DNA from: Argopecten irradians
Lineage: Eukaryota > Mollusca > Bivalvia > Pectinida > Pectinidae
Direction of reading: 5' to 3'
Length of the DNA: 64,000 nt
Assembly (NCBI RefSeq): GCF_041381155.1
Contig: NC_091134.1
Coordinates: forward strand, 12,402,008-12,466,007
Each line of letters opens with the position of its first letter. Position 1 is the first letter of the stretch. The translations under genes were made by a program, and so were the position numbers. This document shows positions 13,501 through 28,500 of the stretch, one piece after another. Below the pieces are notes generated by a model that was given only the letters and a program-made list of their open reading frames with translations, did no database searches and was not told the origin of the DNA.

Positions 13501-16500
13501 CAATATAATTCAGATGAAACTCTCAACAGGGGAGGTAAGTCAGAAAGTTTAACAAATAAGGAGATCCATACTAATATATATATAGAGCAATCCAGACAAG
13601 GGAGGTAATCCAGTTCTGAATTTCAAAACAAGAATTACAGATAAGTTTAAAACTTTTCCTTATTTCAAGAAAGGAAATGATCCCTTCCAACAGAGAGATA
13701 GGTAACTCATTTCTCAATCTAAATATCAAATATTTGTCTTGAAGAAGTTCTAATTGATGTAAGATATACGGTATGATTGCATTACATATTACCTATACAG
13801 GGTACTTTCAATTTCCATCTTTTATCCAAATACATGTTATTATGTATATAATTGATATAAATATCGAAATTTTGAATTGAATATTAAATTCCTATTAGAA
13901 ATGATTTAAATTCCAGACCATGAATAACAATATCAAGGAATTTATATAATCTTTTATCTGAACTTTGATGAGCTTCTATTGAGCCCATTTCAGCTTCCCC
14001 TGAGCTACATCTGATGTTCTAACCTGAACATACCTGTTGCTGGCCTTGTAGCTATCTTGCCCATCTTGTTGATGATGGTGTTAAGGCGAGTATTGGTATC
14101 ATCTGAGGCAAAACAGAGAGATATAATCTCTAACAGGGCTGCATCAAATCTACTACAACATTCACAGGTGATTCTTACATGGGGCCTTAACAGTCATCTG
14201 AACTTGGTAGCCAGATCGACATACATAGGGCTGCATCAAATCTACTACAACATTCACAGGTGATTCTTACATGAGGCCTTAACAGTCACCTGAACTTGGT
14301 AGCCAGATCGACATACATAGGGCTGCATCAAATCTACTACAACATTCACAGGTGATTCTTATATGAGGCCTTAGTCACCTGAACTCACCTGTACTTGGTA
14401 GTCAGACTTATAAAGTACATCTTGACCACTTTTTGTATCACTTATAGGTCCATAAAACTAATCTGTCCATTTGTTTTAATGAACATTTAAGTGTTATTTC
14501 AGTAATAACGTGAAGAGATAAGAGCATTTTCGGCATTAATTATTCCATACAGTCAAGCAATAATAAGAGTTTTATGCCAAATGTTTTTTTCAACCATATT
14601 ACCGAAAAACATATTTTTTATCTGAATTCAGAATATTTTTTTTTCCTAAAACAAATTCAAACGGCCTTATCCCTTTTCATCAGTTCCTTGAAATCAGTTT
14701 TGATCAGTTCTTTTTAAACAACCACTTTATTGAATTTTATTGAACTGCGATACAAGGAAATGGTTCCATTTTTCGTAATAAAGGGAGATAACTTTAAAAC
14801 ATATCTTGTCAAGATGTCAAATTCTGTGAATCAATTCCGTCAAAAAGCCAGTAATGAATTAGAATCTCTACATACCTAATTAATGAATGAACCAGTAATG
14901 ACAAAGCAAAAAGTTGTCAACTCTTTTGAGGTTTAAGATAATGTTACAGTAAAAAATTGACGATGCAAGAAATGATAAAAGACATATGAAGATGGTTTTT
15001 AATATGTATGTTTATGTAACAATAGCAGATGAAAAATGGTCAAAATGAGTAAGATGAGTGCACAGAATGATATGAATGTCTAAATGAGAATACGTATATG
15101 AGGAGATAACATAAAACAGAATATATCTGTCATTATAAGCAGTACAAATAAGTTAGCAAGTCTTCAAACAACTAAAAGTCTGTTTAAAAACATTAAAAAG
15201 TAATTAAAGAAAAGATATTTTGATTAATTAAAATAAATAATTAAATATTTTTCAAAGAAAAGACAAAATTAAAAGGTTCCAGCTTGTCAAACTTAAAGAT
15301 GCTCCACCGCCGACAGAGCATAAATGACACTGATCATTTGAGCAGTAATTGGTGTTTAATTGTGTATATATACATGTCTAATTAACACAAAATATAATAT
15401 ATAATTATTCATTTTACTTTAGTTGCATGCGAATCAGTATTTCATTCCATACAGGACAAAGTGCCATGGAATTTTTTCGGGATGCAATTAATTATCTTTA
15501 ATATTGTCACCTTGCCGTAAAATTAGAAGCTCAAACTTTTCAATGGTAGCAATAATGGTGTAAAGTTAGTAACTTTTGTAACTGAAGAAAAATACTCAAT
15601 TGTCTGCTGCTGTTTTTGATAGAGGAAAAATATCATTTGTCAGCGGTGGAGCATCTTTAATAAATACAGTCTGTATAATGTTATAAATATTTTATGCTGA
15701 ATGATTCATATATTATGAATTTAAATCATCGTTTCAAATTAATGTCATTTTTTTCAGAGTACTTTTATGTACCACTACTCATAACAGCTTCAGATTTTTA
15801 GCTTTTGGTCTTCTAACCTTTTCTTATCTAAATACCTTTTATTGAATATCACCTTCATTTGAAGTAATACTTGAAAAAAAGTTAAAACACATTTGCAAAA
15901 ATTGAATTTTGAAGGGAGATACATGTAACACATTTGGCAATATATTTTATATTTTATCGATGTTGTATAAATCAAAATGCGCAAAAAGAAATTACTCATA
16001 AAGTTTGTTTGCCTTAAACATGGTCAAGAAAAACCATTCATGCCCGACACATGGTAGCCTGCCAGAAATAAAATCGAAAACCCTCTTTCCTATGAAATTT
16101 GATATAATGTATCCTATTTTGCGTAAAAATTACAATTAAAATGTAAATTTAACCAATTAATGTTCATTGAGCCAGTCCAAAAGGGACAACCCTAAGGATT
16201 GGTATCAGATAGAGATGAAATCTGGTGTTAATTAACTTGTGCAGTGTCAAATCTATAAAGAAATATCCTTATTAAGAAAATATGTATAACAAGCTAGAAA
16301 ATGCGAAAAAGTTTGTCCACACACCACAAGCAAATTGTTGTGCTAAATGACAATTAAAGGATTTCTATCTAAATTTAGATAAAAAACATAATAAAGAAAC
16401 GGTGCATTTCATTATCTATAACAGAACAAAACCTTCAAAATCTCATGTTTTGAGACAGCTGTATTTAAACACTTTCATGTGCGATAGTATATATAATGTA

Positions 16501-19500
16501 TAAATGTATATATAATACAGGTGAAAATTGTTACCTTCACTGCTTTCTTCACTGCCAAACAGATAGGGGTCTCGATTGCTGCTGACTTTATCCTCATTCA
16601 TTAGCGAATCATGGCTGCTTCCTCCGTTAAGTGATGGCAAATCGTCATTATCATTGAAGTCAGAGCTAAAAGATTCATCACAAAGATAGCAATCATGTTA
16701 ATTATGTGTACTGAAGTTAGATGACAATTTAATAAATATATCAAAACACATGTTACATATTGACCTCAGATGATGTAGCATTTTGATAAGGTCGATGTAT
16801 GTTTTTATTGACCATAGAAAAAAAATTGACAGAGGATGTAGTAGTGATGTCCAATTACATTGGAGCACAAATCAAGAAAAACAATAATGTGATTTATGAA
16901 ATTATTAACCCTCAATAAACTGCCAAATTTATTTTGAGACATTTTTTTCTGTAGAAGCCAGTGGCTACCTCATTAAAGAACACACAAGAAAGGCGTGTAT
17001 ATTACTTAAATTGAAAATATAATTTTAACAATGAGAAATTAAGTTGTTTAAATGAGAAAATGGTGAGACTTAACAAAAATAACAATTAATGTTAATTAAT
17101 ACATGTATACCATGCGGATATGGACAAAAAGTAAAACATTTCAGATACAAAAAGTAGCAATTCATAATAAGAAAAACACCCGACAAACCAACTTAATAGA
17201 GAGACAATATACCGAACAACCTTTTAACACATGCTATTACCAAAACAATTACATATATGCTTCAAAACTGATGATTTCCTATGATATATTGTACCTTTTG
17301 CTGTTTCGTTTTAACATTTTCCGACTCTGTCTTCCTCGGCGGGCTGGCATGGCAAGTTTCATTCGTTTCGCTTTTCCTCCTCTTTTAGGGGCTCGACCTT
17401 TTCTTTTCACTGGCACAGGACTTGAGAGTTGTTCAATTTCCTTTTCAATAGTCTCTTCCTTTTCATCACTGCTGCTATTTCCTTTATTGTTCTCATCTTT
17501 CATTTCCATATCACTTTGATTATCACTCGAATTATTACTATTATTTCCGTCAACGTCATGGTTCGATGCATCGTCATTGTCAGAATCCTCACCTGAATCT
17601 GAATGTCCACTATTGTCACTATCATTGTCTGCCTTTCTATGAGACTGGCTTGATTGTTCTGAAGCATTGCCATCGTTATCGTCATCGTCATCATCGCTGT
17701 CATCTTTATCACTATTTGGCTCTGACATAATCATTGTAGAATTTTCATGACGATTTTGTGAAATATTAAAACTTGGCGTATTACTGTCTGCTGCAAGGTC
17801 GGCTGTGTGTGAGTTTGGAGATTTTGATGAAGATCTGACTGATGATGAAGAACTTGATGATGACGACGATGAACTTGATGAAGCTGACGATGATGATGAC
17901 GACGACGAAGATGATGAACATGAATCGTTATCCTGAGATACATTTTCAGTTTTTATTCGTGATGTGTCCATGTCACTTTCTGTTTTTATCTTTGAGATAT
18001 TTTTAGACCATCCATCTTTGAATGTTTCCATATCTACAGCATTGTCGCGAGCACAAAGTCTTTTACTTTTATCTGAGTCACAAGATGTACTACTTTCTGG
18101 TTCTCGCTTGATACCATTATTGACTACTCTTTCATTACTCCTGTACACTTTTTCAAACTGTAAATAAAACACATATTTATAAATAAACATACATTTTCAA
18201 ATACATGTAAAGAAGAACATGTTTAAAATAAACCTTCTTTATGTGAATTCATGGTTATAACAAAGGATTTTTTCATTCCTCATGAAGGTTCCTATAATTA
18301 TATAAGCTTTTGTTATATACATGTGTATATACGAACTCTGCTTACATCAAGCTTAAGTAATATAATTCTGTTGGTCTCCAGAGGTTTGCTATATGAAACC
18401 ATGTTTTAAAGTAAACAACTATACATGCACTCACAAAATTCATTATTCCATATATGACTCCTAAACAGATGTGAGATCATCTATATTAACAGTGATGAGA
18501 AGATCTAGATCTGTGTATCTGGGTTGTTTTTTTTAAATAGATTGAGAATATCCATTATTCATATTCATATAATATGATATTAAAAAAAGGTTAAAGTGAC
18601 TAATATCCTATAAAACTTGCCCTTCACAGCTGTACCTCTCAATGATGGGTCTTTTTCAGTGAGAAATAGAAACATATTATATATTGGTATTTCTCACTGA
18701 AAAAGACCCATCATTGAGAGGTACAGCTGTGAAGGGCAAGTTTTATAGGATATTAGTCACTTTAACTTTTTTTGGTTTGATTAGTTTAACGTCCTATTAA
18801 CAGCTAGGGCCATTTAAGGACGTGCCAGGTTTGTTGGTGGAGGAAAGCCGGAGTACCCGGAGAAAAACCACCGACCAGCGGTCAGTACCTGGCAACTGCC
18901 CCACATGGGACTCGAACTCGCGACCCAGAGGTAAAGGGCATGTGGTAATATGTCGGTACATCTTAACCACTCGGCCACCGCGGCCCCTAGTCACTTTAAC
19001 CTTTTTTTGATATCATATTATAACAGCTAGGCTCAAATAAGAACATAACAAGAGGCCCATGGGCCTTTACGGTCATCTGACTCATGGCACAAAACAACAA
19101 AGTCACAGTATAAAGTAGTGGTTAACAATTAATATAAATAACACAAGGAACTCCTTAGTTGAATATGTAAGTTTCTGAAATAGGTAAATGTCATTTGTTG
19201 AACAAACTTGGTTGCCCTTCATCCATATATGGTTGTAACCCATTCAAGGATTAATATAAGGAGTCAGATTTTAAAGCCAAATTTCAGCTAAGCTCCCAGT
19301 TTGGACCTCCGCCGTACTATCCCCATGGGTCTTAGCCTGGTCCTTTATAAAATATGTTTGTCCTCACCTAAAGTTCCCCCTTCTGAATCAATTAAAACCC
19401 CTTTAGACCAATTTTCATTGAGATCTGGAATGAACCCGAACACAGGAAGTGGGCCAGCAGCCATCTTGAAATACCAAAATTTTTACGAAAATGTTTGCAT

Positions 19501-22500
19501 GTTGTTCGGCATCAATTAAAACCACTATAGACCAATTTTCATTAAGATCAGAGACTGAAACCTTAAAACAGGAAGTGGGCCAGCGGCCATCTTGGAATAC
19601 AATAATCTTTACGAAAATGTTTGCACGTTGTTCGGCATCAATTAAAACCTCTATAGACCAATTTTCATTGAGATCAGAGAGTGAAACCTGAAAACAGGAA
19701 GTGGGCCAGCTAAAATTAAGAAAATTTGCCCTTTTGGGGCCCCACCCCTCAGCCCCTAGGGGTCGGACCAGGTTCATTTATATAAAATATGATTGTCCTT
19801 CCCCAATGATGTTTAAAACCCAATATAAATGAAATCCATCCAAGGATGAAGAAGGAGTAGAATTTTAAAGCTTAAAAATAAGAAAGTTTGCCCTTTTAGG
19901 GCCCCATCCCTCAGCACCTAGGGGTTGGACCAGGCTCATTTATATAAAATATGATTGTCCTTGCCCAATGATGTTTCACACTAAATATAAATGAAATCCA
20001 TCCAAGGATGAAGGAGGAGTAGAATTTTAAAGCTTAAAATAAGATAATTTGCCCTTTTGGGGCCCCACCCCTCAGCCCCTAGGGGTCAGACCAGGCTCAT
20101 TTATATAAAATATGATTGTCCTTGCCCAATGATGTTTCACACTAAATATAAATGAAATCCATCCAAGGATGAAGGAGGAGTAGAATTTTAAAGCTTAAAA
20201 TAAGATAATTTGCCCTTTTGGGGCCCCACCCCTCAGCCCCTAGGGGTCAGACCAGGCTCATTTATATAAAATATGATTGTCCTTCCCCAATGATGTTTAA
20301 AACCCAATATAAATGAAATCCATCCAAGGATGAAGAAGGAGTAGAATTTTAAAGCTTAAAATAAGAAAGTTTGCCCTTTTAGGGCCCCATCCCTCAGCAC
20401 CTAGGGGTTGGACCAGGCTCATTTATATAAAATATGATTGTCCTTGCCCAATGATGTTTCACACTAAATATAAATGAAATCCATCCAAGGATGAAGGAGG
20501 AGTAGAATTTTAAAGCTTAAAATAAGATAATTTGCCCTTTTGGGGCCCCACCCCTCAGCCCCTAGGGGTCAGACCAGGCTCATTTATATAAAATATGATT
20601 GTCCTTCCCCAATGATGTTTAAAACCCAATATAAATGAAATCCATCCAAGGATGAAGAAGGAGTAGAATTTTAAAGCTTAAAATAAGAAAGTTTGCCCTT
20701 TTAGGGCCCCATCCCTCAGCACCTAGGGGTTGGACCAGGCTCATTTATATAAAATATGATTGTCCTTGCCAATGATGTTTCACACTAAATATAAATGAAA
20801 TCCATCCAAGGATGAAGGAGGAGTAGAATTTTAAAGCTTAAAATAAGATAATTTGCCCTTTTGGGGCCCCACCCCTCAGCCCCTAGGGGTCAGACCAGGC
20901 TCATTTATATATAAAATATGATTGTCCTTGCCCAATGATGTTTCACACTAAATATAAATGAAATCCATCCAAGGATGAAGGAGGAGTAGAATTTTAAAGC
21001 TTAAAATAAGATAATTTGCCCTTTTTTGGGCCCCACCCCTCAGCCCCTAGGGGTCAGACCAGGCTCATTTATATAAAATATGATTGTCCATCCCAAATGA
21101 AGTTTCACACTAAATATGGATGAAATCCATCCAAGGATGAAGGAGGAGTAGGAATTTAAAGCTAAAATAAGAAAATTTGCCCTTTTGGGGCCCCACCCCT
21201 CAGCTACTAGGGGTTGGACCAGGCTCATTTATATAAAATATGATTGTCCTTCCCCAATGATGTTTCAAACCAGATATGGATGAAATCCATCCAAGGATGA
21301 TTTTAAAGCTAATATTAAGAAAATTTGCCCTTTTTGGGCCCCACCCCTCTGACCCTAGGGGTCGGACCAGGCTCATTTATATAAAATATGATTGTCCTTC
21401 CCTAATGAAGTTTCACACCAAATATGGATGAAATCCATCCAAGGATGAAGGAGGAGTAGAATTTTAAAGCTAAAATAAAGAAAATTTGCCCTTTTGAGGC
21501 CCTGCCCCTCTGACCCTAGGGGTCAGACCAAGCTCATTTATATAAAATATGATTGTCCTTCCCTAATGAAGTTTCACACTAAATATGGATGAAATCCATC
21601 CAAGGATGAAGGAGGAGTAGAATTTTAAAGCTAAAATAAGAAAATTTGCCCTTTTGGGGCCCCACCCCTCAGCCCCTAGGGGTAGGTCAGGCTCCTTTAT
21701 ATAAAATATGATTGTCCTTCCCCAATGATGTTTCAAACCAAATATGGATGAAATCCATCCAAGGATGAAGGAGGAGTAGGATTTTAAAGCTTAAAATAAG
21801 AAAATTTGCCCTTTTGGTGCCCCACCCCTCAGCCCCTAGGGGTCGGACCAGGCTCATTTATATAAAATATGATTGTCCTTCCCCAATGATGTTTCAAACC
21901 AAATATGGATGAAATCCATCAAAGAATGAAGGAGGAGTAGGCTTTTGTATAAATAGTCTTACGCACGACGCACGGCGCACGACAACGGACGAAACGCGAT
22001 GACAATAGGTCATCCTGACCTTCGGTCAGATGACCTAAAAAGTAAATAATGGAAAATCAAACAATGTTTGAAACAAAGACAGGTAGTCTTACTATAAATT
22101 GGAATTCCGAGTGTGGCTGCCTTGAATGTTGGCCTGGTGCTAACTTGTATCCATTTGTATGGCCAAATGTGATCTTGTCTCCTTCTTCAAGCACACAGGA
22201 ACTCTGCATCTGTGTTAAAAAAAAAAAAAAGTGTTCAACAACGGAATGATTCACAAATCAAATGTGTACTGTAACTTTAACCGTCACCGCCATGTTCATT
22301 TTTCTCTCGGAACGCTTCTCGACTTTACATATCGTGACTACATTATGCAAATTATGTAGTGTTGTATGTGCTTGTGGGTAAACTCGAGAAGCGTTCCGAA
22401 GAACAAATGAACATGGCGGTGACAGTTAAAGTAAGTGAGCTACACGATGTTTAAATGGAGTTTCTACAAAGTACGGGTCATGACACCTCCAAAGGAGATT

Positions 22501-25500
22501 GTGGATGAACACAGTTATGGGTACTGTTTACCACCACAAGCGTAGATTTCGTGATTTTGGCTTGGTTTTTGAGGTACCCATTAGAGGTGAGATGACATTT
22601 CGACCGGATAGGGAAATGTCTACCTAGCATATTTTTCGTAAATTTCCCGATTCATCAAGCCATAACTTTGTCAATACTTAGCCAATTTTGTTCCTCAAGC
22701 ACTCAATGGAAAGATAAAGTATTTCTCTTTAAGGTAAGATATAAACTTGAAAAGAAGCTCAAAATGTGAAAAGTTTATACAGAAAGTACAGCAGACTGAT
22801 GACAGGTGAACCACATTGGTAATAGCTATCCTGACTCAAAGAAACCTGAAGGCACAGATGATTTAATAATGACAGAGCAAATCCTCACAACTTTCTGTAC
22901 CACATTGCCTGACCAAACCCTACCTTGATATCGTTAATGAACGTCCCATTAAGACCTTTGTCGTGCAGGACAAATTTGATGAGGCCATCTTCATCACGGA
23001 TGCCATGGATCTCAGAGTGATGTCGGGATATAAAGTTTGGCAGAGTAGCAGAGTCTAAGTAATAATGATTACTGGCCGCACGACCGAACTTCGTCACACC
23101 AACCTGGAGTCTGAAACAGAGGCAAAACAACAAGATATAAACTTTTTTAGTGTGACAGATAAACAGGTAATTTATTTTGGATTACTATAGTGGAATATTC
23201 TGTAACAGAGCATTTTCAAATTAACATAGAAGCTTTTCTGAAACATTAAAAGACACCAATGTACACCCGGTAAATAAATTTGGCAAGCTTGAAAGATCAG
23301 AATTTCATTTATTTGGCATCTGAAATAGCTTAAAGATGCTCCACCGCTGACAAATGGCATTTTTCACTATCAAAAACGGTAGCAGACGATTTAGTATTTT
23401 TCTTCAGTTACAAAAGTTACTTATTTTACACCATTACTACCATTGAAAAGTTTGAGCTTCTAATTTTACTTCAAGATATAAATATGAAAAATAATTAATT
23501 GCATCCCCAAAAAATTCCGTAGCACTATATCCTATATGGAATGAAGTAATGATTGCGCATGCACCAAAGGCAGAATAAATTATTTTATGCTATTTTTTGT
23601 GTTAATTAGGCACATTTATACACGATTAAACACCAATTATTGTTCAAATAATAAATAGCATTCATGCTCTGTCGGCGGTGGAGCATCTTTAAACTGGCAT
23701 TGATACTATATATATATATATATGCATAATACATGTATATTCTATTTCTATTTTTTTTTACTTGCCAGCCCAGGTATCATTTTTTATGATAATTTAATTA
23801 ATTCTATCATTTCAAAAAGCAATTATAATAAATTAAAATCTCCTGTACATGTCCTATTGTGTTATTGTTTTGTTATTCAGTGTATTATCAGTATTTATAA
23901 CAATATTTCAATTTTAATGGAATTTACTGGAAAAAATAAAGGACAAAGGCTGAAAGCCTTGACATCCAAATTGTGAGAATATTTACAAACAATAAAGTTT
24001 GTATACCGGTACATATATATTTAAGCAGAATGAGACATCAAAAAGCAGTCATTTTTCTGTACTTGACTACATGTATAAGTGATTAATGTTATTTTAAAGA
24101 AAATTAAATTATTAATTATATGAAAGGAAACAATCAAAATAAATTATTTTAAAAGCAGGAAAGAAAGCTCATACTGTAGGAATTTTGAATTTATTGAATA
24201 ATTTAAAATAAATAATACAGAAGTACATGTAATATCTCAAATCTTTATAAAATCTGGGTGTAATGAAACAAGATGAAAGTAGGGTGATAAAGCCAAAATT
24301 GGAATCATAAATTATAATTATAAACACCTGTATCCCCCCAACCTCATTCCTCCATCTCCCCATCCCCCCCCATTCCCTTATTTGAGACCAACATGAAACC
24401 AAAATGTTTGACTCCAATATACCTCCATGTAGAGCTGTTATCATATATTGGCATGGCGATATATCACGATTGTAGAGATGAGACGACGATATCGTTAAAA
24501 AAACTTATATCTACGATATCGTCGTCAGCCGTAACCCATCATGTGTTAGTTGGAAAGGAAACAAAAACATTGCACTGTCGGACACGGACAGAATCTGATT
24601 GACTTGTAAACAAACATCTAATTAAAAGTATAACAAATAAATGTTTCTTTTGATGAATGTTTCACTTTATTTATTTACAAATTACACTCTATATTGTACT
24701 TTCATGATTGGTCCCCCAAACATGACTTATATTTCCATAAATTCCTTTTATATTTTACTTGGCAAAAATCGTGATATTATTGTGACGATATCGTCAAATT
24801 TTGACGATATCGCGATGCACATTTTCTCTACGATAACAGCTCTAAGAGGCATGGTAACCATTATTAAATCATGAATCAAAAGCTTTAGAGTTCGAATTCT
24901 TGGCCATTTGACAAAGTCTGTTATATAAATAGTGACCTGGTTACCATGGCAACCAATTTATTTTTACAAAAGAAAATCAACATGCACTTCTATACATAGT
25001 CCCCCAACATTAATATTGCTGTGAATTTATAGTTTCATTGAAATTCAGACCAAGTAGTTTATTGGTAGATTGTCAGGACTAATAATTTCCACTGACAGAT
25101 ATATATGACATCCAGACAGTATACCCCCTTAACTTCGTTGCAGGGGTTATGATAAATAGAAACTGCTTGCAGTATTTAATTGACCAGCAGTTCTCATGTT
25201 GTCGAGAATTTAGTGTTAACACTGACAGCATAACATATATACAGCACAATAATTGGTATCGACCAATAATCCATTTTTAAACACCACTCAGTAAAATTAA
25301 ACCCAAGAAAATGATTCAGTGCCGACCTGAATACAAAGACCTAGATTGGGAGTTCATCAGCTATAGTATTGATCGCTCGGCCCGACAATGTAAATACATA
25401 GTTAATTCACGTTTACCCAGAACAGTGAACATGGTTGGTATATGTCCCTGTACCGTAACCTGTAAAAAATCAATAACATCTATGTACGCAGGATCCAGGT

Positions 25501-28500
25501 TTTATTAGTCGAGGAGCTACGTGCTGATGAATCTCCAGCGAATACTTGTCAATCTCATTTCTCAACGGCATTGAGGGTGGTTCATTTTATAGCTACAGTA
25601 CCAACATACACATATACCTCATATTTACAGTTAATGTAAAAACTAAAATAAAACTGAAAGCTTCTGTAATTTAAATGCAGCATCTCGTTTGTATTTTTAT
25701 AAAATAAATACATTTTGAATAACGGTAAGAGGGGAGGGGAGATATTTTATTTTAAAAAAAAACCAATGTTATTATAGAACCTTAGATTTTATCAATGCCT
25801 ATGTATAGCTATAATTAGTTAAATTCTGGTGAGATTAATGTGCTATATCCATGGCTGTGTCACCCTGCAGGTGTAGGGCATTCAAAATGTACCTGCTTGC
25901 ACTGCTGCCTATAATTCATCACTGCATGATCGTAAAAGGCAATCTAAAGGACTATGTTATGGTTTAATTATATTGGGTCCTTTTTGGCCCCCAAATCCAT
26001 AAAATTTTCAAAACTGTTTTTTTATAGCACTTGATTTATTTGTTGTGTTTTAAATATTTAGTACATCCCAGATTCGACTATTATGACTGCTTTCTATTTT
26101 TTCAGCTGTAGTTGCTATGGTTACCATATCCCAACCAAAATATGCATAACTTATGAAAATGTGGAAATTTTGACAATTTTTACCATATTTTGCTAAGTTT
26201 TTGCCTATGAAACTATAGTTCATCCTTGAACAAACTTAATAATATTTACTGAGAATATGTATGCACTTCTAGTACATCTTTAGAGGAAATATAAAGTTTG
26301 TTCAAGGATGCTCTTTACCGTTTTTAAACAAAAGCTTGGCAAAAAATAGCCAAAATTTCCACATTTTCACGATTTATGCATATTTCAAGTGGTTACTATG
26401 CAAAATTAGAAAGCTGTCATCACAGTTAAATTAGGGACGTACAATAAATCCAACAAACTTAAATACTAATTAATAAATAATCGTTTTGAAAATTTGACGG
26501 ATTTGGGGACCAAAAAGGGCCCAAACCCTACAATCCTTTGGGATCTTAATTCTCTTTTTCTTAATTAACTTGCTTCTTTCTTATGTTTCCCTTCAATTCT
26601 TCCTAATGCTATATATATAAATGTCTTTCTTCTCCATTGACACGCCTCACTTTTGGCCACAAGTTGAGCTCACTCCCCAGTGAGGAAGGCTCTGGGTTCT
26701 GTTCCCTGGTCCAGACATATATATATACGCATGTACAGTACACCATAGTCTATAACTGTGGACTTTTAGTTCCTGTTCCTGCTTATAAAACACTCGATCA
26801 GCAAACCAGGAGTGGGACGACTGGTTCACCCGTAACGTTGTCAGTACATGTATTACGCGTATAATGTGACCAGGTGGGGTCCGTTCCTTCTTTGTTGTCT
26901 CTTGCAACATGCTGCTACCGTATTCGACCCAATAAGCGCCCAGGGCGTTTAAAAATTGAAAAAAATGAAAAGGTGCTAATAAGACGAAATTTCTGCAAAT
27001 CTAGACAGTATTTTGTAGTTTTGGTCTTTATTTATGCATGGACAATTGAAATTGAGGCCTCAAAAAAAGGGGGGGGGTGCTTATAGGGACATGGGCGCTC
27101 ATTGTGTCAAATATGGTATATGGAATAGTACTAAAAATGGGACAATTAAAGACTTTCAATTCAGCTTCTAAAAGATTTGATCATGATCACAACACAAACA
27201 AACATACTGTAGTCTCCCAAAACACGCCTTATGCATTGTTCTTCACAAAAACAACAACAAATAATCCCTTCATGGAGGCTGTCCTTAAATGATTCTGATT
27301 GTAAGGATGTATGTTAATCTAATAGACCAAAATATATGCCAGATGTGTATACACATGTAACATTTTTCATCTATTCTGCAAATCTTATATTACTTAGGAA
27401 ATAACTATGTATACATATGGCATTTCCCCTTGTTGAAGCCTCAATTACACAAACCTCATGATCAAAAACAAATACATATAGATCAAAAATATGAAAACCA
27501 ACATACACAGTAGTTTCTTTAATCAATTTCTTTTACTTAAGCTTTTGTACAATAATTTTATGAAAGGATATATACTTTGGTCCCCTGTATTTCCTTCAAT
27601 TATTCATAAAATGTGCCCAGCTGGGTGCTTATTAGTTCAAATACAGCACGTACATGTATTTAGCATTTTATGGATATAAAAATATGCATGGAGCATTATA
27701 TCGGTACCTGATTTCAAAGTGCCAGTATAATAATATATGTACACTCCTTCTTAATGACTTTGTCTTTTTTTTTAATTCTCAGATTTCTGTATGCTGCAGT
27801 ATACATATTAATGTAACAAATTAAACACGACAGCTGACAATCCCTTCATCTCAAAGTCATCCAGCTGGCCCCTGTCTATAGTCTCCAGTCCGGCCCTTAC
27901 TATACCTTATCATTTCCAGAATTCTAGATGCACATACATTATTATTTTCTTATCTCTAAATCTATACTATAAGCTAATCTACTAGCCTCCCCAACTGTCC
28001 CATCTAGCCAACATCTCCCTAACAAAGTCCTCTATAAATCCTCGTCCAAATCATTTTATTTGTACGATAGATCTCTCTCCTCCTGATATAATAGTAACCT
28101 AGCTTCTGTATACTATATATAGGCCTGTGCATGCATCCCTCGAGCTCCTTTAACTTCTTAACTGATCCTTTGAATTCATCTTTATACATATCGATATGTA
28201 TCATTAACCTGCGATAAGATGATAAACTACCGTCATTTTAGTTTAACCCCAAAAATATCCCTTATATTTGATCAACATTCACCTCTCACAAAAGTTTCGA
28301 ATTGTACAAAGTGCACAAGAAAATGCCAAAATAAGAAGTTTGTTTTACTACACACAAAGATTAGAGTTATAGGAATATGTTTTTGCCTTTCCAGAATGTC
28401 AGTAAAATATCAGATGGATTTTGTTCATTCCATGTAGGTATTCAAATTTTCATCTAGCAATAGCATATATATATATATATATTGTACATACATTATTGTA

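Larger units (their letters stand above)
19050..22040 (+). mobile_element. Helentron/pearl-like element with internal tandem arrays
   Basis: Starts with AAGAGGCCCATGGGCC and GGTCATCTGA, and ends with the hairpin GACCTTCGGTC followed by AGATGACCTAAAA. The GGTCATCTGA/TCAGATGACC pair is a subterminal inverted repeat. Inside are a ~126-bp tandem array and a ~161-bp array of about 14 units. Palindromic ends, subterminal inverted repeats and ~160-bp core repeats match the architecture of bivalve pearl/CvA elements (Helentron-associated HINEs). Family assignment is inference. It lies in the intron between TCF19 exons 3 and 4. Confidence 0.65.
25861..27330 (+). mobile_element. dispersed repeat family B, old copy with two nested insertions
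   Basis: Its segments match the copy at 50292-50749 in order: CTGCAGG...GCATGATCGTAAAAGGC, GCCTCACTTTTGGC...GAGGAAGGCTCTGGGTTCTG, CGACTGGTTC...GTAATGTGACC and AGTCTCCCA...GGAGGC. It then continues into the tail GTCCTTAAATGATTCTG...GTTAATCTAATAGACC, which is a decayed form of the SINE family A tail. Elements at 25946-26539 and 26916-27118 interrupt it. The GGGTTCTGTCCCC core loosely resembles a pol III B box, so it may be a SINE; this is unproven. Confidence 0.75.

Noticed and set aside
17103-17943. Overlapping frames on both strands around 17.1-18.2 kb
   Set aside because: Shadows of the serine-rich exon 4 of the TCF19-like gene in other frames.
19415-19777. 120-codon frame with repeating [17 protein letters not shown]
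   Set aside because: Produced by the ~126-bp tandem array inside a transposable element.
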